Source of the DNA: Ammonifex thiophilus
GTDB lineage: Bacteria > Bacillota > Desulfotomaculia > Desulfotomaculales > Ammonificaceae
Assembly (NCBI RefSeq): GCF_003368535.1
Contig: NZ_QSLN01000011.1
Span: 1 to 64,000 of the forward strand
DNA: 64,000 nt
Reading direction: 5' to 3'
The notes below the pieces were generated by a model. The model searched no databases. It saw only the letters and a program-made list of their open reading frames with translations, and was not told the DNA's origin. Shown in pieces: positions 1 through 9,305 of the stretch; position 1 is the stretch's first letter, and every line of letters starts with the position of its first letter. The position numbers and the translations under genes are program-made.

Positions 1-611
<611 letters not shown>

Positions 612-721
612 AGGATTCCTCCCTTGCCTACCCGAGTATCACTTGCCATTATGGTTAAAGCCAAAATTGATTATTCGCCCTTGAAAGGCGAATTCCTGCT
701 CCTGGCCTAGAAAGAAAGTTT

Positions 722-752
722 AAAATCCCGGGCAGCGATGGCCCGGGATTTT
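722..752 (-). terminator. Rho-independent terminator between the tRNA cluster and tuf
   Basis: Perfect 12-bp inverted repeat (722-733 with 741-752, 7-nt loop). The stem is GC-rich in the middle and ends in AAAA/TTTT, so it can act on either strand. It lies just 3' of the tRNA-Met gene and about 110 nt upstream of tuf. Confidence 0.8.
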
Positions 753-765
753 CTTCCAGGGAAAT

Positions 766-842
766 TGGTGGCGGCGCAGGGACTCGAACCCCGAACACTG
801 CGGGTATGAGCCGCATGCTCTAACCACTTGAGCTACGCCGCC
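766..842 (-). tRNA. tRNA-Met (CAT), elongator type
   Basis: 77-nt cloverleaf with acceptor GGCGGCG/CGCCGCC, A73 and an encoded CCA. The anticodon is CAT in CTCATAC and the T-loop is TTCGAGT. It closely resembles Firmicute elongator tRNA-Met. An Ile(CAT) tRNA is the formal alternative for this anticodon but fits the stem sequences less well. Confidence 0.93.
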
Positions 843-844
843 AC

Positions 845-919
<75 letters not shown>

Positions 920-924
920 TTTTC

Positions 925-1001
<77 letters not shown>

Positions 1002-1011
1002 ATTTCAATTA

Positions 1012-1329
1012 TTATAATAGCAGATCCTTGGCACGCGCGCAACCCTTCATGAACCCGAGTAGTACACGGTAAGGGCCGGGAGTCCCGGGAGGAACCAGCC
1101 CCACGCGATCCCCTTCCTGGAGTTTATAATCAAGCTCTCTCACTTTTCCGTTTACCAGCACCGCTTCCACTTTCTCCGCCGGGATTCCCAGAGCTTCGAG
1201 AAGCTTAGCCAGCGTGCAGCCCTCCGGAACCTTAAAGAGGTAAGGCTGGCTCCACCCGCGCTCCTTGAAGAGCTGATAAAGAAAGGAAAAGGCCCTCACC
1301 TCAATTTGCGGCAGGCCTATCACTCCCAC
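1012..1329 (-). CDS. ThiS/MoaD-like ubiquitin-fold small protein
   Basis: About 105 residues. The C-terminal two thirds look like a beta-grasp sulfur-carrier or Mut7-C-ubiquitin-type domain: a VPEGCTLAKLLEALGIP segment, then VEAVLVNGKVRELDYKLQ and EGDRVGLVPP. The usual C-terminal Gly-Gly of a true sulfur carrier is absent and the tail ends KDLLL, so it probably does not form a thiocarboxylate. It is squeezed between tRNA-Thr(TGT), 6 nt upstream, and the fMet tRNA. An upstream ATG would overlap that tRNA, so I chose the first GTG after it; a GTG two codons later is equally possible. Partner and function are unknown. Confidence 0.72.
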   Translation of the reverse strand: MGVIGLPQIEVRAFSFLYQLFKERGWSQPYLFKVPEGCTLAKLLEALGIPAEKVEAVLVNGKVRELDYKLQEGDRVGLVPPGTPGPYRVLLGFMKGCARAKDLLL

Positions 1330-1335
1330 TATAAA

Positions 1336-1411
1336 TGGAGCTGGGGATGGGACTCGAACCCACAACCTGCTGATTACAAGTCAGCTGCTCTGCCGATTGA
1401 GCTACCCCAGC
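1336..1411 (-). tRNA. tRNA-Thr (TGT)
   Basis: 76-nt cloverleaf with acceptor GCTGGGG/CCCCAGC, an encoded CCA, anticodon TGT in CTTGTAA and T-loop TTCGAGT. It lies 48 nt downstream of sigH. A tRNA-Thr after sigH fits the usual gene order in related Firmicutes. Confidence 0.95.
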
Positions 1412-1459
1412 GAAAAGGCTCCTGTGAAAATTTTAGGACGAGAGCCGGGGAAGGTCAAC

Positions 1460-2107
1460 CTAGTGGCCTTTACGTTCCAGGTAGCGCTCCAGCTTGCGCT
1501 TGACCCGCTGCAGGGCATTGTCGATGGATTTGACGTGCCGGTTCAGATCCTCGGCGATCTCCTGGTAGGACTTGCCTTCCAAATACGAGACCAGTACCTG
1601 CCATTCCAGCTTGCTCAGAATTTCTCCCATCTTGGCTTCGATGTGGTCGAACTCCTCTCGGCTGATCACCACTTCTTCCGGGTCGGTGATCTTAGCTTCG
1701 GAGACCACATCGAGCAGGGTCCGATCGGAGTCCTCATCGTAAATGGGCTTATTCAGGGAAACATAGGAGTTCAAGGGGATGTGCTTCTGGCGGGTAGCAG
1801 TTTTGATAGCCGTTATAATCTGCCGCGTGATACAAAGTTCGGCAAAAGCCCTAAAGGAGGAAAGCTTGTCCATCTTAAAATCCCTTATCGCCTTGTAAAG
1901 ACCGATCATGCCTTCCTGGATGATGTCTTCCCGGTCGGCACCTATCAGGAAATAGGCTCGCGCCTTCGCCCGCACGAAGTTTTTGTACTTGTTTATAAGG
2001 TACTCCTGCGCCCTGACGTCTCCCTTGCGGGCGTAAGCCACTACTTCTTCATCTTGCATCGTCTCGTAGCAAGGGCACGCTTGCTGGTTTGGGCCACGCA
2101 GGCTCAA
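1460..2107 (-). CDS. sigH: RNA polymerase sigma factor SigH (Spo0H)
   Basis: Sigma-70 family factor for early sporulation and transition-phase genes. It has 215 residues, the usual size. Region 2 (about residues 45-105) contains NKYKNFVRAKARAYFL, ADREDIIQEGMIGLYKAI and a DKLSSFRAFAELCITRQI stretch. Region 4 (about 165-210) has a SYQEIAEDLNRHVKSIDNAL helix-turn-helix. The start is TTG with GGGTGGGGG about 8-12 nt upstream; a slightly later start cannot be excluded. A consensus sigma-A promoter lies about 60 nt upstream. Confidence 0.93.
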   Translation of the reverse strand: MSLRGPNQQACPCYETMQDEEVVAYARKGDVRAQEYLINKYKNFVRAKARAYFLIGADREDIIQEGMIGLYKAIRDFKMDKLSSFRAFAELCITRQIITAIKTATRQKHIPLNSYVSLNKPIYDEDSDRTLLDVVSEAKITDPEEVVISREEFDHIEAKMGEILSKLEWQVLVSYLEGKSYQEIAEDLNRHVKSIDNALQRVKRKLERYLERKGH

Positions 2108-2159
2108 AACCTATCGCCCCCACCCTTTATCTTTACCTGGTTGTCCCCGCTGCTTTCCC

Positions 2160-2188
2160 ATTATAATTAACTGATCGATGCGCGTCAA
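2160..2188 (-). promoter_or_regulatory. Sigma-A promoter of sigH
   Basis: On the minus strand TTGACG (2183-2188) and TATAAT (2160-2165) are separated by exactly 17 nt. It is placed to drive sigH and perhaps the following tRNA/tuf genes. Confidence 0.75.
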
Positions 2189-2229
2189 CGAAAATAGAAC
2201 CACTTAGCCACCGGATTCCCTTTCCAGAC

Positions 2230-2721
2230 CTATTTGAACTTCCATTCGCTAAATCTCTGGCGCAGAGACTCGGGCAAGCAGTCATCCAGCCGCCCGAAGG
2301 AGGGTGACTGAGCACGAACCCGGGAAGAGAAAACTTGGTTTAGCTGTTTCCAAAATTCCCTGGGAGTGACTCTTAGAGCACCTGCTCCCAACACCAGCCT
2401 TTGCTCCATCCAGTCACCGGTCACTACGGTCACCAAAAACTCGCCGGTCAGCTCCCCCACCAGCCGCTCTATCACCGTATCGGCAGTTTCTCTTTCCCTG
2501 GTGAATATCACCCTTACCCCCCGCCTCGCCTCGCAAGAGCCTTGCCCACCCTTCACCCGGTAAGCGTCGAAAACCACTATCAACTCTTTTCCCGTAAGAG
2601 CAGCATACTCTTCCAGCAGTTCAACCAGGCAGTCACGAGCATGCGCCAGGTCAGCCTTATTCTTTTCCATCTCCAAAGCGTATATGAGATTGTAGCCGTC
2701 AATTAGGGTTATCTCCTGCAT
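2230..2721 (-). CDS. YacP-type NYN-domain endoribonuclease (Rae1-like)
   Basis: 163 residues. The NYN/PIN-like fold is indicated by an N-terminal strand with IDGYNLIYA (about residues 7-15, first catalytic Asp), VVFDAYRVKGG (about 50), FTRERETADTVIERLV (second acidic cluster, about 73-90) and VVTGDWMEQRL (third, about 100). In Bacillus the homologue Rae1 is a ribosome-associated endoribonuclease. It overlaps the 3' end of rlmB by 23 nt, matching the conserved rlmB-yacP-sigH order. Confidence 0.88.
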   Translation of the reverse strand: MQEITLIDGYNLIYALEMEKNKADLAHARDCLVELLEEYAALTGKELIVVFDAYRVKGGQGSCEARRGVRVIFTRERETADTVIERLVGELTGEFLVTVVTGDWMEQRLVLGAGALRVTPREFWKQLNQVFSSRVRAQSPSFGRLDDCLPESLRQRFSEWKFK

Positions 2722-3466
2722 TTTTTTCTTCCATCTGGCGGCGGCGCAGAATCTCGTAGAGAATCACCGCTGCCGCCACCGAAGCGTTAAGACAAGGCAT
2801 TTTCGCCGTGGTAGGTATGCGCACCAGAAGATCGCACTCACGCCGCACTACCTTCCCCAGACCAGCGTCCTCTCCTCCTATGACCACCACCAGTGGCTCG
2901 TTCCACTCCGCCTCCCAGAGGGTCACCGGAGCGTCGGCTTCCGCCCCCAGGACCCAGAAACCCTGCTCCTTCAAGTACCGCAAGGTTTGAGCCAGGTTAG
3001 TCACCCTTGCCACCTTGACGTGCTCCGCTCCTCCCGCCGCCGCTTTGAGCGCTTCCGCAGTGAGACCTGCCGCCCGGCGCGAAGGGATTATCGCGCCCTC
3101 TACACCCACGGCGGCCGCCGTGCGCAGTATGGCTCCCAGGTTGCGCGGATCGGTGATGTAGGCCAAAGCCAGGAGACAAGTGGGACGGGTAGCCAGTATC
3201 TCGTCTAGACTCGCGTAGTTATAAGGGCTTACCAGGGCCACACACCCCTGGTGGACGCCACGGGCCGTTAAGCGGTCCAGAGCTTCGGCAGGAACTACTT
3301 GTACCGGCACGCTTCGCGAAGCAGCCAGGTTTCTGAGTTCGTGAAAAAAGGCTCCACCCAGCCCCCGTGCCACCAGTATCTTGTGTAAGGAACGACCTGA
3401 CAGTAAGGCCTCCTTCACCGCGTGGCGCCCGTAGACGAGCTCCGTGCCGCTTTCCTTTTTATCCAA
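2699..3466 (-). CDS. rlmB: 23S rRNA (guanosine-2'-O-)-methyltransferase RlmB, SPOUT family
   Basis: 255 residues. It has an N-terminal L30e-like substrate-binding domain (YGRHAVKEALLSG at about 12-24) and a C-terminal SPOUT knot domain. The conserved motifs are ITDPRNLGAILRTA (motif 1, about 108), VVVIGGEDAGLG (motif 2, about 193) and IPTTAKMPCLNASVAAAVIL (motif 3, about 217). The family methylates G2251 of 23S rRNA. Its start overlaps the thyX stop by 8 nt, so the two are translationally coupled. Confidence 0.93.
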   Translation of the reverse strand: MDKKESGTELVYGRHAVKEALLSGRSLHKILVARGLGGAFFHELRNLAASRSVPVQVVPAEALDRLTARGVHQGCVALVSPYNYASLDEILATRPTCLLALAYITDPRNLGAILRTAAAVGVEGAIIPSRRAAGLTAEALKAAAGGAEHVKVARVTNLAQTLRYLKEQGFWVLGAEADAPVTLWEAEWNEPLVVVIGGEDAGLGKVVRRECDLLVRIPTTAKMPCLNASVAAAVILYEILRRRQMEEKNAGDNPN

Positions 3467-4130
3467 GATACTTGCTGCGCACCTCCTCCAGCTTCCCGCA
3501 CCCCTCTTCCCCCTCCGGGCAAGGCCCCCGCAGGCAGGGCGGCCCCGCCTTCTCGAACACCACCGGAGCCAGGGGCTTCACCAGCTCCAGCATCTTTTCC
3601 GCCACCCGCCTTATCTCCCACTGCGCCCGCAAGCACAGCCGCAGGGAGAAGAAGTGCAAAAGCTCCCTGGCGTTCATGGTGACCACGAACTTGGTCTCCG
3701 CCGCCTGGGGCAGAACGAAGCGGGCGTCCTCCGCCGGAAGAAACTCCAGAAGCTTCTCGTAAGAGCGCCTGCACTCCTCCATGGCGGCCAGAAATTCCCC
3801 TTCCTTGCCCCGCTCCGCGACCGCCGGCGGGACCACGAAGTTAAAACCCTTGACGTAGCGCTGGGACTGCACCGAGAAGGAGGCTATGCGGTGGCGGGTT
3901 ATCTGGGCCAGGCACGCTCTAGATACCCCTTCCACGGCGAAGGTGAAGCTGGCGTGCTCGACCGGGGTCAGGTGCCCGCGCCTTATGAGCTTGCGCAGGA
4001 AGTCGCGGTAATCGCCCGCCTTCACCTTCTCCCAGAGCTCGTCGTTCGGCAGGGCCGAGTAGCAGCGCCTGGCGGCGAAAGCTATGACCTTTTCCGGCTC
4101 CGGCGTGTGGGCGATTAGAGTCACCTTCAT
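3459..4130 (-). CDS. thyX: Flavin-dependent thymidylate synthase ThyX
   Basis: 223 residues from the ATG giving MKVTLIAHTPEPEK. The diagnostic ThyX motif RHRIASFSVQSQRY (RHRx7S) is present at about residue 80. ThyX converts dUMP to dTMP with methylene-tetrahydrofolate and FADH2. A longer in-frame extension upstream runs into cysS and is not coding. It lies 17 nt downstream of cysS and overlaps rlmB. Confidence 0.95.
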   Translation of the reverse strand: MKVTLIAHTPEPEKVIAFAARRCYSALPNDELWEKVKAGDYRDFLRKLIRRGHLTPVEHASFTFAVEGVSRACLAQITRHRIASFSVQSQRYVKGFNFVVPPAVAERGKEGEFLAAMEECRRSYEKLLEFLPAEDARFVLPQAAETKFVVTMNARELLHFFSLRLCLRAQWEIRRVAEKMLELVKPLAPVVFEKAGPPCLRGPCPEGEEGCGKLEEVRSKYLG

Positions 4131-4147
4131 AGCTTTCTCCCCTTCCT

Positions 4148-5572
4148 TTAAGCCCAGCGCCAGCGGGTCCCCGCCGGGGTGTCTTCCAAAATAATGCCCA
4201 GGTTTTTCAACTCTTCGCGGATGCGGTCGGCTGTTGCCCAGTCCTTGCGCTGCCGCGCCTCCTGACGAATTTCCACCAGAAGTTTCACCAGATCCTCTAT
4301 AACCTCCGTCCGCTCCTGTTCGACCACCGGCAATCCCCGCCGCTCGGGGAAAAGCCCTAACACGCGGTTGAAGGCGACCCAGAGGGAAAGAGCCCGACGT
4401 AGTACCGGCGCCGGCGGTAGCGGGCGAAGTTCGGCCCAGGAGTTGATCTCGTGGGCCAGATCGAAGAAGAGGGCTAGGGCTCGGGCTGTGTTGAAGTCGT
4501 CGTCCATGGCCGCGGCAAAGTCTTGCTCCCACTCGTCCAGCCGCGCCAGTTGCTCCGCACCGCCGGAAAACTCCTCCGCCTGGTTCTGCGCTTCCAGAAG
4601 GAAGAGCCAGGAAGAGCGCAGGCGGCTTAGAGCCTTGGCCGCTCCTTCCAGGTACTCCGGTGTGTAGGCCAGGGGGCTACGGTAATGGGTGCTCAGGAGA
4701 AAGAGGCGCACGGCCGAGGGTGGGTAAGCTTCCATTACCTCGCGCAAAAGAAAAATATTGCCCAGAGATTTGGACATCTTCTCCTCTTTTACGGTGATGA
4801 AGCCGTTGTGTAGCCAGTAACGGGCAAAAGGGCGGCCGGTGGCCGCTTCGGACTGGGCGATCTCGTTCTCGTGGTGGGGGAAAATGAGGTCGCTACCCCC
4901 GCCGTGGATATCGAGCTCCGGCCCCAGATACTTCAAAGCCATGGCCGAACACTCGATGTGCCAGCCGGGACGGCCTTCACCCCAGGGGCTGGACCACGAA
5001 GGCTCGCCGGGTTTGGCCTTTTTCCACAGGGCAAAATCCAGAGGGTCTTTCTTGTTTTCCCCCGGTTCCACGCGGGCACCTGCTCTTAACTCCGAAAGCT
5101 GCCGTCCGGAAAGCTTGCCGTACTCGGGAAATTTCCTTACGGCGAAATAGACGTCGCCCTCAGCCACATAGGCAAACCCCTTGTCAATCAGGAGAGAGAT
5201 AAGTTCGATAATCTCCGGCAGGTGGTCGGACACGCGGGGATGCACATCGGCTCTCTTGATGTTTATCTGGTCAGCATCTTCGAAGTAGGCCTCGATGTAC
5301 TTGAGGGCCAGCTCTCGCGGGTCCATTTTCTCCTCCGCGGCCCTTTTTATAATCTTATCGTCGATATCGGTGAAGTTTTGCACAAAAAAAACTCTAAAAC
5401 CTCGGTACTCCAAGTACCGCCTGACGGTGTCGAAAACCACCAGGGCCCGCGCATTGCCCAGGTGGATGTAGTTGTAAGTGGTGGGGCCACAGACGTACAT
5501 CCGCACCCGGCCCGGCTCGCGGGGGACAAAGGGTTCTTTGCGCTTGGTCAGGGTGTTATAGACCTGTATCAC
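4148..5572 (-). CDS. cysS: Cysteinyl-tRNA synthetase
   Basis: 474 residues, typical for the family. Class I signatures are a HIGH equivalent, IHLGNAR (about 36-42), and KMSKSLGN (about 265). Zinc ligands are visible at [15 protein letters not shown] and the [12 protein letters not shown] segment. The C-terminal DALR-like helical region and tail ([16 protein letters not shown]) are complete. The start ATG overlaps the cysE stop by 4 nt, so cysteine biosynthesis and charging are coupled. Confidence 0.97.
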   Translation of the reverse strand: MIQVYNTLTKRKEPFVPREPGRVRMYVCGPTTYNYIHLGNARALVVFDTVRRYLEYRGFRVFFVQNFTDIDDKIIKRAAEEKMDPRELALKYIEAYFEDADQINIKRADVHPRVSDHLPEIIELISLLIDKGFAYVAEGDVYFAVRKFPEYGKLSGRQLSELRAGARVEPGENKKDPLDFALWKKAKPGEPSWSSPWGEGRPGWHIECSAMALKYLGPELDIHGGGSDLIFPHHENEIAQSEAATGRPFARYWLHNGFITVKEEKMSKSLGNIFLLREVMEAYPPSAVRLFLLSTHYRSPLAYTPEYLEGAAKALSRLRSSWLFLLEAQNQAEEFSGGAEQLARLDEWEQDFAAAMDDDFNTARALALFFDLAHEINSWAELRPLPPAPVLRRALSLWVAFNRVLGLFPERRGLPVVEQERTEVIEDLVKLLVEIRQEARQRKDWATADRIREELKNLGIILEDTPAGTRWRWA

Positions 5573-6255
5573 GCCTTTTGCGCCTCCTCCTCAGCGAGTT
5601 TCGCCTCCAGTTCTCTGATGCGCTCCTCAAGCCGAGCGATCTTTGCCTCCAGCCGGCCCAAGGCCTCAGAGATCGGGTCGGGTAGGAGGTCGTGCCGCAG
5701 GTCGGGCTTCTCCTCTACGCGCTTGCCGTTTCTGACCACTATCCTCCCTGGTACCCCCACCACCGTGCAGTTGGGCGGCACGGGCTTCAAGACCACAGAC
5801 CCGGCTCCGATCTTGGAATTGTCTCCCACGGTGAAAGAGCCCAGTACCTTGGCCCCGGCGCTTATGACCACGTTGTTCCCTATAGTGGGGTGGCGCTTAC
5901 CCTTCTCCTTGCCCGTTCCTCCCAGGGTTACTCCCTGATAAATGGTGACGTCGTCCCCTATTTCCGTCGTTTCTCCTATAACCACGCCGGCACCGTGGTC
6001 GATGAAGAAGCGCCTCCCTATTTTAGCGCCTGGATGAATCTCTATCCCCGTGAGGAAACGGGCGAAGTGGGAAATGAACCGAGCTATAAAGTAAAAACGC
6101 CGGCGGTAAAACCAGTGGGCTATGCGATGGAACCAAACGGCGTGAAGCCCGGGATAGCAGAAAATGACCTCCCACACGCTTTTAGCCGCCGGATCTCGCT
6201 CGAAGACCATCTGGATGTCTTCCTTGATGTACTGGTATAGACTGCGTAGCCCCAC
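5569..6255 (-). CDS. cysE: Serine O-acetyltransferase
   Basis: 228 residues. It makes O-acetylserine for cysteine synthesis. The N-terminal helical domain is followed by left-handed beta-helix hexapeptides with [38 protein letters not shown] and [16 protein letters not shown], where the active-site His/Asp region is found. The C-terminal 35 residues form a predicted coiled coil ([20 protein letters not shown]), longer than in short Firmicute SATs. It sits 23 nt downstream of ispDF and overlaps cysS. Confidence 0.95.
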   Translation of the reverse strand: MGLRSLYQYIKEDIQMVFERDPAAKSVWEVIFCYPGLHAVWFHRIAHWFYRRRFYFIARFISHFARFLTGIEIHPGAKIGRRFFIDHGAGVVIGETTEIGDDVTIYQGVTLGGTGKEKGKRHPTIGNNVVISAGAKVLGSFTVGDNSKIGAGSVVLKPVPPNCTVVGVPGRIVVRNGKRVEEKPDLRHDLLPDPISEALGRLEAKIARLEERIRELEAKLAEEEAQKA

Positions 6256-6278
6256 TGCTCCAACTCCCCCAAGAGGTA

Positions 6279-7445
6279 TTATACCAAGGCCAGCAGGACC
6301 ACCGCGTGGGCCGCCATCCCTTCCCCCCGGCCCACAAAGCCCAGTCCCTCCGTAGTAGTGGCCTTTACCCCCACCCTGCTTTCCGAAACTTCCAGAACCC
6401 GGGCCAGATTGGCCTTAATAGCAGGAACGTAAGGAGCAAGACGGGGGCGCTCGGCCAGCACCACCGTGTCCACGTTCACCACCCGGAAGCCGGCCTCCTT
6501 CACCCACATGCACACGCGGGCCAGTAGATCAAGGCTTCTGGCCCCCCAATAGGCCGGATCGCTCGGGGGGAAAAAGTGGCCTATGTCCTCTTTGCCCACG
6601 GCGCCCAGCAAGGCGTCCATCAAGGCGTGGCAGAGTACATCGGCATCGGAGTGCCCTGCAAGCCCCAGCGGCGCTTCTATTTGCACTCCGCCCAAAATGA
6701 GGGGTCTTCCCTCCACCAGCGGATGGACATCGTAGCCTATGCCTATTCGTAGGCCGGGGTCGTTTCCGCCCACCAAGGCCCGGGCCAGCTCCAGATCTTC
6801 CGGAGTGGTGATCTTGAGATTGGTATAGCTCCCCGGAACCACCTTGACCTTAACCCCCTCCCTCTCCACCAGCGCGGCGTCGTCGGTAGCGTAGTAGTTC
6901 TCCTCCTTGGCCCGCCGGTGCGCCTGCAGAAGAAGTTCGTAGCGGAAAGCCTGGGGAGTTTGCGCCAAGTATATTTCCTCGCGCGGCAGGGTTTCTACTA
7001 CTCTTCCTTCCGCATCGACCCGCTTTACGGTATCCCGCGCAGGTACGGCAGCAACGGATCCACCCCACTCTGCTGCCGTTCTGATAACCTCCTCCATCAA
7101 GGCTGGGGTCACCAGAGGGCGCGCCCCGTCGTGCACCACCACCACAGGCAAGGGGGAAAGATGAAGAAGACCGGCAAAGACCGAGTCCTGCCGGTGCTCG
7201 CCGCCGGGTACCACTGCTTTGAGCTTGGAATATCTACCTTTTACTAGTTCCAGGCAAAAATCCTCCTCCCCTGGAGGAACCACCAGCACCACTTCTCTGA
7301 TTAAGTCCACCTTCTCACACACTTCTAAAGACCAGGCGAACACGGGGAGGTTCAGAAGGCGGCGGAACTGCTTTTTAGGCCCTTCCCCCATGCGGCGGCT
7401 CTGCCCCGCCGCCACCACCACTACCCCTGCCTCAACCAATGGCAT
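6279..7445 (-). CDS. ispDF: Bifunctional IspD/IspF (MEP cytidylyltransferase / MEcPP synthase)
   Basis: 388 residues, a fusion of two non-consecutive MEP-pathway enzymes. The IspD part (about 1-225) has [16 protein letters not shown] (CTP site), [11 protein letters not shown] and [11 protein letters not shown]. The IspF part (about 230-388) has [19 protein letters not shown] (metal ligands Asp/His), [19 protein letters not shown] and the C-terminal [16 protein letters not shown]. The start overlaps the yacL stop by 14 nt. Such fusions occur in several clostridial and proteobacterial lineages. Confidence 0.96.
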   Translation of the reverse strand: MPLVEAGVVVVAAGQSRRMGEGPKKQFRRLLNLPVFAWSLEVCEKVDLIREVVLVVPPGEEDFCLELVKGRYSKLKAVVPGGEHRQDSVFAGLLHLSPLPVVVVHDGARPLVTPALMEEVIRTAAEWGGSVAAVPARDTVKRVDAEGRVVETLPREEIYLAQTPQAFRYELLLQAHRRAKEENYYATDDAALVEREGVKVKVVPGSYTNLKITTPEDLELARALVGGNDPGLRIGIGYDVHPLVEGRPLILGGVQIEAPLGLAGHSDADVLCHALMDALLGAVGKEDIGHFFPPSDPAYWGARSLDLLARVCMWVKEAGFRVVNVDTVVLAERPRLAPYVPAIKANLARVLEVSESRVGVKATTTEGLGFVGRGEGMAAHAVVLLALV

Positions 7446-8541
7446 TCACCCCGCCAAACCCCGTCTCTCCCTCAGCCTTTGGCTTGGCAAAAATCATCCG
7501 TCCGGCCGACGTTTGCAGCACGCTGGTGACGGTAACACGGATCGTCTGCCCTATATGCTTCTTCCCCCCCTCCACCACTACCATCGTCCCGTCCTCCAGG
7601 TAGCCCACCCCTTGGCCCGGCTCTTTGCCATCTTTTACTAGGTGAATCGACATTTCTTCGCCGGGCAAGACTACGGGACGCAGAGCCTGGGCCAGCTCGT
7701 TGATGTTCAGTACCTTGATTCCTTGCAGTTCTGCCACCTTGTGCAGGTTGTAGTCGGTGGTCACCAGCTTGGCCCCCAGTTTTTTGGCCAGGCGCACAAG
7801 CTTGGCGTCAACCGGCAGCCCCTCTCCCCCGTCCACCGCCTGTTCGCAAATCTGCACCTTAACCCCTGTTTCCTTCTTGATCCGGTTCAGGATGTCCAAT
7901 CCCCGCCGGCCCCGGTTGCGCCTGAGCGTGTCCCCCGAATCGGCAATGTGCTGTAGCTCCTCCAACACGAACAAGGGAACCACCAGGGTCCCCTCCAAGA
8001 AGCCGCTGGCGCAAAGATCCGCTATGCGCCCGTCGATTATAGCGCTGGTGTCCAAGAGCTTAAGGGAACCGGACCCTGCTGAAGCCCTGCCCCCTCTCTC
8101 TTTGCCCGGGCGTGGGAGAGAAGAAATGAGGCCCCAGAACTCTTCCCTCTTCTTGACCCCCAAGGAAAAACCCAGATAACCGGTAAGCCCAGCAGCGCCA
8201 AGCCAGATAATCTTGCCCGCCCAACCCAGAGCACTCAGCACCGGAGCAAAAAGGTTGATAATGAGAAGTCCGAGAATAAGTCCTACTATACCGGCTAATA
8301 AGTCCGAAAGGGGCATCCTTTGTAGGTACTGTTCCCAGCGGCAGGTAAGCCATACCACCACTTCTATCAGCCGGGGAGACAGGAACGCGCCCACCAGGAA
8401 GCCGATGCCTCCGCCCGCCGCTACCACGCCGATGCGCCAAATGAGCGGGAAAGACCAGAAATTCAAGAGAAAAAAGGCCAAAAGAGCTCCGCCAGCAGCG
8501 AAAGCCAGGGTCAAAATAAAAAAGGCTACCCTCCGCGCCAC
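7432..8541 (-). CDS. Membrane PIN/TRAM-domain protein (YacL family)
   Basis: 369 residues. Four predicted transmembrane helices occupy about residues 5-130 (for example ILTLAFAAGGALLAFF and IVGLILGLLIINLF). A cytoplasmic PIN nuclease domain (about 165-285) has acidic residues in LLDTSAIIDGRIADL and VTTDYNLHKVAE, and a TRAM RNA-binding domain (about 300-360) follows. The family is predicted to act on RNA at the membrane; substrate unknown. It is first in the yacL-ispDF-cysE-cysS-thyX-rlmB-yacP run and has its own promoter. Confidence 0.92.
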   Translation of the reverse strand: MARRVAFFILTLAFAAGGALLAFFLLNFWSFPLIWRIGVVAAGGGIGFLVGAFLSPRLIEVVVWLTCRWEQYLQRMPLSDLLAGIVGLILGLLIINLFAPVLSALGWAGKIIWLGAAGLTGYLGFSLGVKKREEFWGLISSLPRPGKERGGRASAGSGSLKLLDTSAIIDGRIADLCASGFLEGTLVVPLFVLEELQHIADSGDTLRRNRGRRGLDILNRIKKETGVKVQICEQAVDGGEGLPVDAKLVRLAKKLGAKLVTTDYNLHKVAELQGIKVLNINELAQALRPVVLPGEEMSIHLVKDGKEPGQGVGYLEDGTMVVVEGGKKHIGQTIRVTVTSVLQTSAGRMIFAKPKAEGETGFGGVNAIG

Positions 8542-8580
8542 ATCTTCACCTCCTATCCGGGCAAAAGCAGCTTTGCCTTC

Positions 8581-8609
8581 ATTATATTGGCTTCCGGGTT
8601 GCCGTTCAA
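8581..8609 (-). promoter_or_regulatory. Sigma-A promoter of yacL-ispDF operon
   Basis: On the minus strand TTGAAC (8604-8609) and TATAAT (8581-8586) with a 17-nt spacer, about 40 nt upstream of the yacL start. Confidence 0.72.
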
Positions 8610-8641
8610 GCTAGCCTCCTTAAAATTCCAGCCTTAAAAAT

Positions 8642-8678
8642 AAGGAATTCCCCTCCTCCAGCAGAAGGGGAATTCCTT
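8642..8678 (-). terminator. Terminator after carD
   Basis: 12-bp perfect inverted repeat AAGGAATTCCCC (8642-8653) with GGGGAATTCCTT (8667-8678) and a 13-nt loop. On the minus strand it lies between the carD stop and the yacL promoter, and a short T-rich run follows. Confidence 0.75.
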
Positions 8679-8709
8679 AAAAACAACGGCGGCCTGTTCT
8701 CCGCCCTCT

Positions 8710-9189
8710 TTAAGCAAAAGCACGGTCCAACAGCTGACGCGCCTCTTCCTCTTTCATCTCCATTGCCAGCACCAGTTCGCTAATCAGAATCTGCTTGGCG
8801 TTTTCTAACATACGCTTCTCGCCCGAGGAAAGGCCGCGCTCGCGCTCCCGACGCGCTAGGTTCCGCACCACTTCGGCCACAGCGTAGATGTTGCCGCTTT
8901 TGATCTTCTCCAGATTGGCCCGGTAACGGTGGTTCCAGTTGGCAGGCATGGCAGTACAGGAAGAGCGGAGGAGTTTGAGTACGTTCTGTACCTCGCTCTT
9001 GTCAATCACCCGCCTCAGCCCTATCTCCTGGCAGTTATCAATGGGAACCATTACCTTCATGTTGTTCCCTATAGGGAAGCGAAGGACATAGTACTCGCGC
9101 CTCTGCCCCAGAATTTCTTTCTCCTCGATAGCCTCTATAATCCCGGCCCCGTGCATCGGGTATACCACCTTGTCGCCGACCTTGAACAA
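8710..9189 (-). CDS. CarD-family RNA polymerase-binding transcription regulator
   Basis: 159 residues. The N-terminal CarD/TRCF RNAP-interaction domain (about 1-60) begins MFKVGDKVVYPMHGAGIIEA and contains YYVLRFPIGNNMKVMVPI. The C-terminal part is the helical DNA-contacting domain with WNHRYRANLEKIKSG and VVRNLARRERERGLSSGEKRML. In related bacteria CarD stabilises open promoter complexes. It is monocistronic, with two consensus promoters and a terminator. Confidence 0.93.
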   Translation of the reverse strand: MFKVGDKVVYPMHGAGIIEAIEEKEILGQRREYYVLRFPIGNNMKVMVPIDNCQEIGLRRVIDKSEVQNVLKLLRSSCTAMPANWNHRYRANLEKIKSGNIYAVAEVVRNLARRERERGLSSGEKRMLENAKQILISELVLAMEMKEEEARQLLDRAFA

Positions 9190-9227
9190 CGCCCCACCCC
9201 CAAGCTCCCGATTTTAAAGCATAATAA

Positions 9228-9256
9228 ATTTTATCACAATTTCTCCTCCTTGTCAA
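9228..9256 (-). promoter_or_regulatory. carD proximal promoter (P2), sigma-A
   Basis: Minus strand TTGACA (9251-9256), a 17-nt spacer, then TAAAAT (9228-9233), about 38 nt upstream of the carD ATG. Confidence 0.75.
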
Positions 9257-9266
9257 GAAAAGGTTT

Positions 9267-9295
9267 ATTGTACCACGCCACGATTTAACTGTCAA
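9267..9295 (-). promoter_or_regulatory. carD distal promoter (P1), sigma-A
   Basis: Minus strand TTGACA (9290-9295), a 17-nt spacer, then TACAAT (9267-9272). It lies 39 nt upstream of P2 and just after the disA stop, so carD is transcribed from tandem near-consensus promoters. Confidence 0.78.
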
Positions 9296-9305
9296 CCAAA
9301 TATTT

